Assembly (NCBI GenBank): GCA_964515055.1
Contig: CAZEUG010000017.1
Coordinates: 1-40,951, forward strand
Direction: 5' to 3'
Source of the DNA: QAMX01 sp964515055
GTDB lineage: Bacteria > Bacillota > Clostridia > Oscillospirales > QAMX01
DNA: 40,951 nt
This document shows, one piece after another, positions 24,662 to 33,300 of the stretch (position 1 is the first letter of the stretch; the number at the start of each line of letters is the position of its first letter). The notes beneath the pieces were generated by a model. That model was given only the letters and a program-made list of their open reading frames with translations. It ran no database searches and was not told the DNA's origin. The position numbers were made by a program, and so were the translations under genes.

Positions 24662-26041
24662 ATGACCGATACCATTGCCGCAATTGCCACACCGCCCGCC
24701 ACCGGCGCAATCGGCATCATTCGTCTGTCCGGCCCCGCGGCCCGTTCGGTCGCCGACCGCGTATTTTTTCCGGGGATGCAGGATCGCGGGGTTCTGCTCT
24801 CATCGCTTTCGCCCCGCTGCGCGCATTATGGCCGGATTCTGGATGCGGACGGTCACCTGCTGGACAAGGCGCTTGCGCTGCTGTTTCCCGCGCCGCACAG
24901 CTACACAGGCGAGGATTGTGTGGAGCTGCAATGTCATGGCGGCCTCCGCCTGCTGCACCGTGTGCTGTCTCTCTGCATCGATGCCGGTGCCCGGCAGGCG
25001 CTGCCCGGCGAATTTACAAAGCGTGCCTTTCTGAACGGGCAGCTTGATCTGGCAGAGGCGGAAGCCGTTGCCGATCTGATTCACGCCGAAACGCTGGAGG
25101 GCGTCCGGAATGCCGCCGGACAGCTGTCCGGGCAGCTGTCTGGTACGTTATCTTCCATATATGATGCGCTCATGGACGTCACCGCGCATTTCACCGCCTA
25201 CATCGATTATACCGACGAGGGCGTGGAACCGCCGGACTGCAGTGCAGCAGAGGACATCTGCCGGTCGGCTGCCGATCGGCTGCACTGCCTGGCCGACACC
25301 TTCCGCGACGGTCGGCTGTTTACCGAGGGTGTCCGCTGCGCCATCATCGGCCGACCCAACGCAGGCAAGTCTTCCCTTTTGAACGCACTCTGCGGCTTTG
25401 ACCGCTCCATTGTGACGCCGCTCGCCGGAACCACACGCGACACCGTCGAGGAGACGGCGCAGGCCGGTTCCGTTCTGCTGCGGCTGATCGATACAGCCGG
25501 GCTCCGCTCCGAAGCGGACGAGGTGGAGCAGCTCGGGATTGAGCGCTCCCGCGCCGCAGCGACGGCTGCCGGGCTGATTCTGGCCGTTTTTGACGGCTCT
25601 GAGCCGCTGACGGGCGAAGATCACGAGGTGCTGCAGATGATGGAGCAGGCCGAGGTGCCGGTCATTGCGTTGATCAACAAATCCGACTTGCCGCAGCGGC
25701 TGCACCCAACAGATTCGCCGCTGCTTGCGCACGCCATTTCCATATCGGCTGCGGGCGGGCTGGGGCTGGATGCGCTGCGCGACGCCATCCAGGCGCAATA
25801 CCATGCCGGTTCTCTGCGGCCGGATGGCGGAATGATCACCAACCGCCGCCAGGCCGATGCACTCCGCAGAGCCGCCGAGTCTGCCGCACACGCGGCGGAG
25901 GCACTGCACGCCGGGTTTACGCCGGACATCGCCTGGGTTGATGCCGAAGCGGCGCTGACTGCCATCGGCGAAGTCACCGGGAAAACGGTCAGTGACGAAA
26001 TTCTATCCCGCGTTTTTGAGCGCTTCTGTGTCGGGAAGTAG
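24662..26041 (+). CDS. mnmE: tRNA modification GTPase MnmE
   Basis: 459 residues. With MnmG it builds the (carboxymethyl)aminomethyl group on uridine 34 of certain tRNAs. The N-terminal folate-binding domain starts DTIAAIATPPATGAIGIIRL. The G domain has GRPNAGKSSLLN (about residue 230), TPLAGTTRDTVEE (K-loop), DTAGLR and NKSD. The C-terminus is FCVGK, the CxGK motif with the catalytic Cys. The start at 24662 follows the family; a frame from 24602 overlaps the promoter transcript start. mnmG follows after 51 nt. Confidence 0.98.
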   Translation: MTDTIAAIATPPATGAIGIIRLSGPAARSVADRVFFPGMQDRGVLLSSLSPRCAHYGRILDADGHLLDKALALLFPAPHSYTGEDCVELQCHGGLRLLHRVLSLCIDAGARQALPGEFTKRAFLNGQLDLAEAEAVADLIHAETLEGVRNAAGQLSGQLSGTLSSIYDALMDVTAHFTAYIDYTDEGVEPPDCSAAEDICRSAADRLHCLADTFRDGRLFTEGVRCAIIGRPNAGKSSLLNALCGFDRSIVTPLAGTTRDTVEETAQAGSVLLRLIDTAGLRSEADEVEQLGIERSRAAATAAGLILAVFDGSEPLTGEDHEVLQMMEQAEVPVIALINKSDLPQRLHPTDSPLLAHAISISAAGGLGLDALRDAIQAQYHAGSLRPDGGMITNRRQADALRRAAESAAHAAEALHAGFTPDIAWVDAEAALTAIGEVTGKTVSDEILSRVFERFCVGK

Positions 26042-26092
26042 GCCGACACACCTCCTGTTGAAACGATTTTTTCATGAAACGGATGATGACCC

Positions 26093-27979
26093 ATGGATTT
26101 TCACGCCGGAACCTATGAGGTCTGCGTCATTGGCGCAGGCCACGCAGGCATCGAAGCAGCCTTGGCTGCCGCACGGCTCGGCTGCCGTACCATTTGTTTT
26201 ACCATCAATCTGGACGCCATCGGCAATATGCCCTGCAACCCGGCCATCGGCGGCACCGGCAAGAGCCAGCTGGTTTCCGAGCTGGATGCGCTGGGCGGCG
26301 AAATGGCTCGCGCTGCGGATGCCTGCTGCATCCAGTACCGCACGCTGAACGCAAGCAAGGGGCCGGCTGTCCGTTCCATCCGCGCACAGAGTGACCGGAT
26401 GCGCTACCGTGCCTATATGAAGCACGCGCTGGAAGCCTGTCCCAATCTCGATCTGGTGCAGGCTGAAATTACCGACGTATTTTTCGACGGCCCCGGCGGC
26501 TCCGTCTCCGGCGTCCGCACCGGGCGCGGTGCGGTGTACTCCGTCTCCGCAGTCGTCATTGCCAGCGGCACCTTTCTGGGCGGCCGAATCATCATCGGCG
26601 ACTACACCTGTGAAGGCGGGCCGGACGGGATGTTCGGTGCGTACCACCTGACGGAGGTGCTCACCGCGCACGGTGTCGCCATGCGTCGATTCAAGACGGG
26701 GACGCCGCCGCGCATCAATGCACGTTCCCTCGATTTTTCTCAAATGACGCCGCAGCCCGGTGAACCCGGCACGCCGCCTTTTTCGTTCGATACGGAATCT
26801 CCGCGGGAAAATCGCGCCATCTGTCATCTCGTCTACACCAACGAGGCGACTCACGCGGTCATCCGCGCCAATCTGTCGCGCTCTCCGCTTTTTTCCGGGA
26901 CGATCAAGGGCGTCGGCCCGCGGTACTGTCCGTCGATTGAGGACAAGATCGTCCGCTTTGCGGACAAGCCGCGCCACCAGCTGTTTGTTGAGCCGTGCGG
27001 TCTGGACACGGAGGAAGTCTATTTGCAGGGCTTCTCCTCTTCCCTTCCGGAGGAGGTGCAGCTGGAAATGCTGCATACCCTGCCCGGCTTTGAGCGCGCA
27101 CACGTCTGCCGCCCGGCCTACGCCATCGAATATGACTGCGTGGATCCGACTGAGCTGTATGCCACGCTGGAATTCAAAAAACTGCCCGGCCTGTATGGGG
27201 CGGGGCAGTTCAACGGGACTTCGGGATATGAGGAAGCGGCGGCGCAGGGCTTTGTCGCCGGGGTCAACGCGGCTCTGAAGCTGCAAAAGCGGGAACCGTT
27301 CACGCTGTCGCGCAGCGAATCCTACATTGGTACACTGATCGACGACCTTGTGACCAAGGGGACAGATGAGCCATACCGCATGATGACCTCGCGCAGTGAG
27401 TACCGGCTGTCGCTCCGGCAGGACAATGCCGACCGCCGACTGGCCGAAAAGGGCTGGCAGCTCGGCCTCAGGAGCCGCGCATTCTACGAGCGGACGCTGG
27501 AAAAATATGCGCAGGTGGATGCGGAAATGGAGCGCACGGAGCATGTCTATCTGTCGCCCTCGGCTGAATTGAATGCATATCTGACCGAAAAGGGCGAAAC
27601 GCCCGTTTCCAGTGGCGTTTCACTCGCCGATCTGCTCCGGCGACCCGTGATCGGCTATGAGCTGGTCGAGCGATTCGACCCCGCCTGTCCCCCGCTCCCG
27701 GCGGCGATTCGCGAACAGGTCGTCACCGGACTGAAGTATGCCGGGTACATCCGGCGTGAGGCGGAGAAAATCGAACAGATCGCCCGGATTGACGCCATGC
27801 CGCTGCCCGCCGATCTGGATTATGCGCAGATTCCCGTCCTCCGGCTGGAGGCGCGGCAGAAGTTTAACCGCATTCGCCCCACCTCACTCGGACAGGCCGG
27901 TCGAATTTCCGGCGTCAGCCCCGCCGACATCACCGCGCTGATCGTCTGGCTGGAGGCCAACGGCTATCACAAATCCTGA
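26093..27979 (+). CDS. mnmG: tRNA uridine modification enzyme MnmG (GidA)
   Basis: 628 residues, standard length. FAD-binding VCVIGAGHAGIEAALAAARL near the N-terminus, then NPAIGGTGKSQLVSELDALG and FKTGTPPRINARSLDFS, the classical family segments; the C-terminal helical domain ends SGVSPADITALIVWLEANG. It is the FAD/NADH partner of MnmE. The ribosome-binding site is weak. The 3' end is only 5 nt from the end of the convergent CDF gene, leaving no room for a terminator between them. Confidence 0.98.
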   Translation: MDFHAGTYEVCVIGAGHAGIEAALAAARLGCRTICFTINLDAIGNMPCNPAIGGTGKSQLVSELDALGGEMARAADACCIQYRTLNASKGPAVRSIRAQSDRMRYRAYMKHALEACPNLDLVQAEITDVFFDGPGGSVSGVRTGRGAVYSVSAVVIASGTFLGGRIIIGDYTCEGGPDGMFGAYHLTEVLTAHGVAMRRFKTGTPPRINARSLDFSQMTPQPGEPGTPPFSFDTESPRENRAICHLVYTNEATHAVIRANLSRSPLFSGTIKGVGPRYCPSIEDKIVRFADKPRHQLFVEPCGLDTEEVYLQGFSSSLPEEVQLEMLHTLPGFERAHVCRPAYAIEYDCVDPTELYATLEFKKLPGLYGAGQFNGTSGYEEAAAQGFVAGVNAALKLQKREPFTLSRSESYIGTLIDDLVTKGTDEPYRMMTSRSEYRLSLRQDNADRRLAEKGWQLGLRSRAFYERTLEKYAQVDAEMERTEHVYLSPSAELNAYLTEKGETPVSSGVSLADLLRRPVIGYELVERFDPACPPLPAAIREQVVTGLKYAGYIRREAEKIEQIARIDAMPLPADLDYAQIPVLRLEARQKFNRIRPTSLGQAGRISGVSPADITALIVWLEANGYHKS

Positions 27980-27984
27980 CCGCT

Positions 27985-29151
27985 TTACAGTTCAACGTAG
28001 GGGCGATCAATCGCAATCACGGCGCGGCAGTCCGGGCGGACGGCTTCCACCAGCTGATTGACAGCTGCACGGATTTCGTCATCAGTCTTCGGGTTGTCAT
28101 ATGGGACGACGACATCAAAAATCAGGTTGCGATGTGTCGGCCCGACCACGCATCGGAAATCGTGCAGCGTAACGCCCTCGCCGATGGTTTTCAGCTGTTC
28201 CGCAACGGCGCGGCGCAGCGCATCCGTCTCCCCGTCGCCGACGCGAATCGGATCCATGTGAATCACGGTATGGCAGTCCAGCTTCTTTTGCAGCTCCTGC
28301 TCGATGTTATCGACCGTGTCGTGGATCGTTTCAAAATCGGAGTTCGCCGCCACCTCGGCGTGAAGGCTGACCATACGTCGGCCGGGGCCGTAATCGTGGA
28401 CGATCAGGTCATGGATGCCCAGAATTTCCGGATGGGCGCAGACGTGCGCCTCAATTTCATGAACCAGCTCCCTGGAGGGCGGCTGACCAAGCAGCGGCGC
28501 GATGGTCGTTTTGGCTGAATCAAAGCCCGCATAGAGAATGAACAGGGCGACCAGCAGACCGCACCAGCCGTCGATTTTCAGGCCGGTCAGGCTGCCAATC
28601 ACCGTGGACACCATAACGACAAACGTTGCAATGCAGTCGTTCAGGCTGTCAGACGCCGTGGCCTGCATGGCATCTGAGTCGAGCTTTTTGGCATATTTGC
28701 GATTATAGCAGACCATATAGAGCTTCACAAGCACGGAAATGCCCAGAATCACGAAGCTCAGCAGGCTGAACGCGACAGGCTCCGGCGTCACGATTTTTGC
28801 CACCGCGCTTTTCAGCAGCTCGAACCCCATCAGCAAAATCAGGATGGACACCATCAGGCCGGACAGGTATTCGATGCGTCCGTGGCCAAACGGATGATGC
28901 GGATCCGGCTTCTGGGCAGCCATGCGGAAGCCGAGCAGCGTAATCAGGGAGGAGCCGGCATCGCTCAGGTTGTTGAACGCGTCGGAGGTAATCGCGATGG
29001 AGCCGCTCAGCATCCCGGCGACCAGCTTTCCGGCAAACAACAGGAGATTCAGCAGAATGCCGACCGCGCCGCACAGCATTCCATAGGCTTCGCGTGTTTC
29101 CTGTCCCTCCGTTCGGTTTCGAAGCAGGAGTCTTGCCAGAAGTGCAATCAT
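27985..29151 (-). CDS. Cation diffusion facilitator (CDF) metal exporter
   Basis: 388 residues, about six membrane helices in the N-terminal half, plasma membrane. It exports divalent metal (Zn, Fe, Mn or Co) against protons. Visible are SDAFNNLSDAGSS (TM2 metal site), PHHPFGHGRIEYLSG, SDSLNDC (TM5 site), then the cytosolic ferredoxin-like domain and an extra C-terminal segment of about 80 residues. Start: an ATG at 29160 touches AAAGGG directly, leaving no spacer, so the ATG at 29151, 9 nt after AAAGGG, is preferred. It interrupts the usual mnmG-rsmG order in reverse orientation. Metal not readable. Confidence 0.93.
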   Translation of the reverse strand: MIALLARLLLRNRTEGQETREAYGMLCGAVGILLNLLLFAGKLVAGMLSGSIAITSDAFNNLSDAGSSLITLLGFRMAAQKPDPHHPFGHGRIEYLSGLMVSILILLMGFELLKSAVAKIVTPEPVAFSLLSFVILGISVLVKLYMVCYNRKYAKKLDSDAMQATASDSLNDCIATFVVMVSTVIGSLTGLKIDGWCGLLVALFILYAGFDSAKTTIAPLLGQPPSRELVHEIEAHVCAHPEILGIHDLIVHDYGPGRRMVSLHAEVAANSDFETIHDTVDNIEQELQKKLDCHTVIHMDPIRVGDGETDALRRAVAEQLKTIGEGVTLHDFRCVVGPTHRNLIFDVVVPYDNPKTDDEIRAAVNQLVEAVRPDCRAVIAIDRPYVEL

Positions 29152-29193
29152 TCCAACCATCCCTTTCTCACAGTTCTTCTTTCGGATTGATAC

Positions 29194-29222
29194 ATGATAC
29201 TACTTTTCCCGTGAAAAATCAA
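29194..29222 (-). promoter_or_regulatory. Sigma-A promoter of the CDF gene
   Basis: Minus strand: TTGATT (29217-29222), 17-nt spacer, TATCAT (29194-29199). Confidence 0.7.
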
Positions 29223-29255
29223 CCTTCTTTTTCCATGAAACGGAGTTGACTCGCC

Positions 29256-29987
29256 ATGAACCACGCAACTTTCTGTTCTCTGCTGGAGGCTCTGCAGCTT
29301 CCGGCCATTTCCGCAGCGGGTTTTGAACGGCTGACCCGGTATGCCGCGATGCTGTGCGAAAAAAACAAGGTCATGAATCTGACCGCCATCCGCGATGAGG
29401 AGGAGGTCTTCGTCCGGCATTTTGCGGACAGTCTCGCCGTCTATGCGGCGCACCCGGTCATGCCCGCACGGATGATCGACGTGGGCTGCGGTGCCGGCTT
29501 CCCCGGTCTGCCGTTGAAAATCTATCTGGATGACCTCTCCGGGCACAGTCGCACCGCGCTGACGCTGCTGGATGCGACGCGCAAAAAGATCGATTTTCTC
29601 GCCGAGGTCTGTTCGGCGCTTGCGCTGGAAAACGTCCGGCCGATGTCCGCCCGTGCAGAGGATGTGGCAGCCGATCCGCTCCACCGGGAGCAATACGACC
29701 TGGTGGTCAGCCGCGCCGTGGCGGATCTGCGCATTTTGTCGGAGCTCTGCCTGCCGTTTGCCAAAGTCGGCGGCACGTTTGCACCGCACAAATCGGATCG
29801 CTCCGACGATGAGATCGCCGGTGCCGACCGCGCCTTCCGTCTGACCGGCGGCACCTTCGCCCGGCAGTTTGTCTATGCCGCCGCGCAGGACGCGCCCAAA
29901 AGCCGCATTCTGCTGATCAACAAGACCTCCCACACGCCGCCGGCCTATCCGCGCCCGTATGCCAAAATCAAATCCCGACCACTCTGA
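29256..29987 (+). CDS. rsmG: 16S rRNA (guanine527-N7) methyltransferase RsmG (GidB)
   Basis: 243 residues. SAM-binding motif IDVGCGAGFPGLPLKIY (about residue 72), then VRPMSARAEDVA and DLVVSRAVADLRILSELCLP. It methylates G527 in the 530 loop; loss gives low-level streptomycin resistance. The gene is intact and ends KIKSRPL. Its last 22 nt, including the stop, form the left copy of the 26-bp direct repeat that brackets the CRISPR-Cas island. noc, the usual next gene, lies about 7 kb away beyond the island. Confidence 0.98.
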   Translation: MNHATFCSLLEALQLPAISAAGFERLTRYAAMLCEKNKVMNLTAIRDEEEVFVRHFADSLAVYAAHPVMPARMIDVGCGAGFPGLPLKIYLDDLSGHSRTALTLLDATRKKIDFLAEVCSALALENVRPMSARAEDVAADPLHREQYDLVVSRAVADLRILSELCLPFAKVGGTFAPHKSDRSDDEIAGADRAFRLTGGTFARQFVYAAAQDAPKSRILLINKTSHTPPAYPRPYAKIKSRPL

Positions 29988-29991
29988 GCCA
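29966..29991 (+). repeat. Left 26-bp direct repeat (putative attL) in rsmG 3' end
   Basis: Identical over 26 bp to 36705-36730. It starts AATCAAATCCCGACC and ends CTGAGCCA, and contains the last rsmG codons and stop. Flanking bases differ on both sides of the two copies. Confidence 0.95.
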
Positions 29992-30010
29992 CATTCCCAT
30001 CTCAAAAAAA

Positions 30011-30041
30011 ATACCGGCAGCATCTGCTGTCGGCATTTTTG
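30011..30041 (+). terminator. Terminator at the island left end, serving rsmG
   Basis: Arms 30011-30022 and 30025-30036 pair with G-U wobble and are followed by TTTTT. It is inside the island, so it replaces the rsmG terminator displaced to 36734. Confidence 0.8.
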
Positions 30042-30174
30042 AATCAGTCTTGCAAAAAACGATGAGCTGTTATGAACACATCCCCGTTCCGACGATCCCT
30101 TTGTTGATAGACCGGTTCTCGATCACACATTTCACGGCTCATGTTTTTGGTGTATCAGGTTCCATATCGTTCAA
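30042..30174. other. Island left-end DNA without recognised feature
   Basis: About 130 nt between the left terminator and the tracrRNA 3' end. No open frame, promoter or repeat was recognised. Confidence 0.5.
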
Positions 30175-30290
30175 TAAAAAAGACCTCCGAAGAGGTCAAT
30201 CTTATACACACGCTGTGTAATCGGCATCGCCGACGATTTGAGAATTCTTTTATTTGAACTCGTAGTGTAATTGATAAGGGATATCAATTA
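30175..30290 (-). ncRNA. tracrRNA, divergent from cas9
   Basis: Read on the minus strand, 30281-30253 is an anti-repeat to the CRISPR repeat. Its CAATTACACTAC pairs with GTAGTGTAATTG of the repeat, and TCAAAT pairs with the repeat start. Between them an asymmetric bulge (GA in the repeat, GAGT in the tracrRNA) has the geometry known from S. pyogenes. Then follow hairpins TCGGC/GCCGA (30233-30221) and TACACA/TGTGTA (30219-30205), and a terminator GACCTC-TTCG-GAGGTC (30197-30182) with TTTTTT to 30176. With the promoter at 30297-30325, transcription starts near 30290. It guides RNase III processing and loads Cas9. Confidence 0.9.
30269..30289 (-). repeat. AATTGAT/ATCAATT palindrome at the tracrRNA 5' end
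   Basis: 7-bp arms (30269-30275 and 30283-30289) with a 7-nt centre overlap the anti-repeat and the region upstream of the cas9 -10. It could be a protein operator, or a hairpin in the tracrRNA that competes with crRNA pairing. Confidence 0.6.
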
Positions 30291-30301
30291 CCTGATATTA
30301 T
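30271..30301 (+). promoter_or_regulatory. Candidate cas operon promoter
   Basis: TTGATA (30271-30276), 19-nt spacer, TATTAT (30296-30301), with TG one base before the -10. The extended -10 could compensate for the long spacer. It lies inside the tracrRNA anti-repeat region and its -10 overlaps that of the tracrRNA promoter on the other strand. Confidence 0.5.
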
Positions 30302-30325
30302 AACATCGAAAGGAGCTTTTGTCAA
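30297..30325 (-). promoter_or_regulatory. tracrRNA promoter overlapping the cas9 start
   Basis: Minus strand: TTGACA (30320-30325), 17-nt spacer, TATAAT (30297-30302), a consensus sigma-A promoter. Its spacer contains the cas9 ribosome-binding site (AAGGAG, 30310-30315) on the plus strand, and its -35 ends two bases before the cas9 ATG. Confidence 0.88.
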
Positions 30326-30326
30326 T

Positions 30327-33300
30327 ATGAAAACCGATAATTATTATGTTGGACTCGACATAGGCACCGATTCCATCGGGTATGCCGTAACGAACGAAAC
30401 CTACGACTTATGTAAATTCAAGGGAGAGCCGATGTGGGGCGTTACCCTGTTTGAAGAAGCGAATTCTGCTGCAGATCGAAGATCGTTTCGTACATCGCGC
30501 AGAAGAATCGACCGTAGGCAGCAGCGCGTGCAATTGATCATGGATCTGTTTGCCGAAGAAATTGGCAAAAGCGATCCCGGATTTTTCAGAAGAATCAAAG
30601 AAAGTTATCTCTATCCCGAAACTGCAGACGATAAAGTGCGCCTTTTTGATATATTTGAAAAACAGAAACAATATCAGATCAAATATCCTACCATCCATCA
30701 CCTCATTGTCGAACTGATGAACAGCCAAGAACCACACGATGTTAGGCTTGTGTATCTTGCGTGTGCTTGGCTTGTTGCACACAGAGGGCATTTTCTCAGT
30801 GAGGTGGACAAGCAGAATATCGATGATGTTACCGATTTTCAGATCGTTTACAATAAACTGGTGGACTTTATCCAGCGCGACAATGAACATACTCTACCTT
30901 GGAAAAATAACGTAGAACTTGATGCTGTCGCCGGTGCGTTAAAGAGCAAACGCGGAATTACCAAGAAATCGAAAGCGTTGACCGAGGCGTTATTCGGGAC
31001 AGGCAACGCACCAAAAATCGTAAACGAGCAATATGAATATAACTATGAACTTGTGATCAAGCTGTTATGTGGTGGGAACGTCGAGCTGAAAAAGCTCTTT
31101 GATAAAGAAGAGTATGCAGATTTGACTGAAAGATCGGTCGCTTTGCATATGGATGATAAAAAGCTTGCAGACATTATGCAAAGCATTGGTGACGATGCGG
31201 ACCTCATCTCGGTACTGAAATCGGTATACGATTGGTCTGTGTTGGCTGACGTGCTGAAAGGTAATCAGACAATTTCCGAAGCAAAAGTCGCCGTTTATGA
31301 GCAGCATAAAGAAGATCTGGCTCTGCTGAAGCATTTGATTCGAAAATATTCGAGAGAACAATACAATGACATATTCCGTTCCGATGCTGTCAAAAACAAT
31401 TATGTTGCCTATATTGGCAGTTGTAAAACTTCCGGTAAGAAACAATCCGTACCCAAATCCACAAATCAAGAGGATTTCTGCAAATATATTTTCAAGATCG
31501 TTGAGAAAATCTCTCCCGATGAAACGGATGCAGATGCATATGATCAAATGATTTCCCGCCTTGGCAGTGAGATTCATGATTTTATGCCGAAACAGGTTGA
31601 CCGTGATAATCGTGTCATTCCGTGTCAGCTTTATTGGTTTGAACTCCATAAAATTCTTGAAAATGCAAAGGAATATCTGCCTTTTTTGAAAGAGCCAGAC
31701 GAGGACGGCATTACAGGTGCAAAAAAAGTGCTTTCTGTGTTTGAATTCAGAGTACCGTATTATGTAGGGCCACTGAAGGAAAAGAGCAATCCGAAATGGA
31801 ACCATTGGATGGTACGCAAAGCTGAAGGCAGGATTTACCCATGGAATTTCGATCAGATGGTCGATTTGGATGCCAGCGAAAATGCCTTTATCGCGAGAAT
31901 GACAAACTCATGTACTTACCTGCCCGGGGAAGACGTTTTGCCGAAAAACTCGTTGATTTACTGCGCATTTGAGGTTCTGAATGAAATCAACAATATCAAA
32001 ATCAACGGTAACGAGATTCCTGTCCATGTCAAGCAGGAAATATTCTCAGAAGTATTTATGGAGCATCAAAAGGTCACGCCAAATCGAATTCGTGATCATC
32101 TTGTATCCAGCAACTATATACATAAAGATGATGTGATCAGCGGTCTTGATACAACCATAAAGTCCTCACTGAAACCCTTTATGCTGTTTCATAATCTTAT
32201 AAAAAGTGGTCTGCTCTGCTATTCTGATGCAGAAAAGATCATCAGCCGTGCTGCGTATTCCGAAGATCGATCCAGATTTTCCAACTGGCTGAAATCAGCA
32301 TATCCGGATTTGCCCGAAAGTGAAATCAAATACATCGCCGGTCTGAAATTGAAAGATTTCGGCAGATTGTCAAAACGGCTATTATGCGATATAGAAGGAG
32401 TGGATACAGGAACGGGTGCAGTCTACCCATCCATCATTCGGGCAATGTGGGAGACCAACCGCAATTTGATGCAGCTTTTGTCTGACAAATTCACTTTTCG
32501 AGAGCATATAGAAGAAATTGTCAGAGAATACTATGACCTGAATCCAAAAAGCATTTCAGACCGTCTGGATGAAATGTATATTTCCAATTCGGTTCAGCGC
32601 CCGATCATACGCACGCTTGATATTTTAAAAGATGTCGTCAAAGTTCAGGGGCACGCTCCCGAACGAATCTTTGTTGAAATGGCACGAGGTGCAGGCAAGG
32701 AACAAAAAGGACAACGAACAAAAACCAGACGTGCGCAGCTTGACGAATTATACAAAAAAGTCAAGGATGAGGACATTCATCATCTGATCAAACAACTGGA
32801 AGATTTGGGAGCGGATGCGGACAACAAGCTCCGGAGCGATAAGCTCTTCCTCTATTTCGTTCAGCTTGGCAAATGCCTGTACACGGGAAAGTCGATTGAT
32901 ATTGACGCGGTGATTGCCGGGGATGGCACATATAACATCGAGCATATTTATCCGCGCAGTTTTGTGAAAGACGACAGCATAATCAATAATGAAATTCTGG
33001 TCGATTCCAAAGCAAATGGCGATAAGGGTGACAGCTATCCCATTGATCCGGCCATTCAGAAGAATATGCGTGGATATTGGGCAGCCCTGAATCAAATCGG
33101 TCTGATCAGCGACGAAAAATATAAACGGTTGACCAGAACAACGCATTTTACCGATGAAGAAAAGTTTGATTTTATCAACCGCCAGCTGGTGGAAACCAGG
33201 CAATCCACAAAAGCGGTTGTAACCCTGTTGAAGGAGTTGTATCCCGACACAGAAATTGTTTCTGTAAAAGCCAGCCTGGTTTCCGAATTCAGGCAGCAAT

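Noticed and set aside
26072..27544. Minus-strand open frame of 490 codons over mnmG
   Set aside because: Shadow of mnmG in GC-rich DNA, no motifs.
30253..30281. Degenerate CRISPR repeat upstream of cas9 as a separate array
   Set aside because: There is only one copy, and it is better explained as the tracrRNA anti-repeat, since promoter, hairpins and terminator follow on the minus strand.
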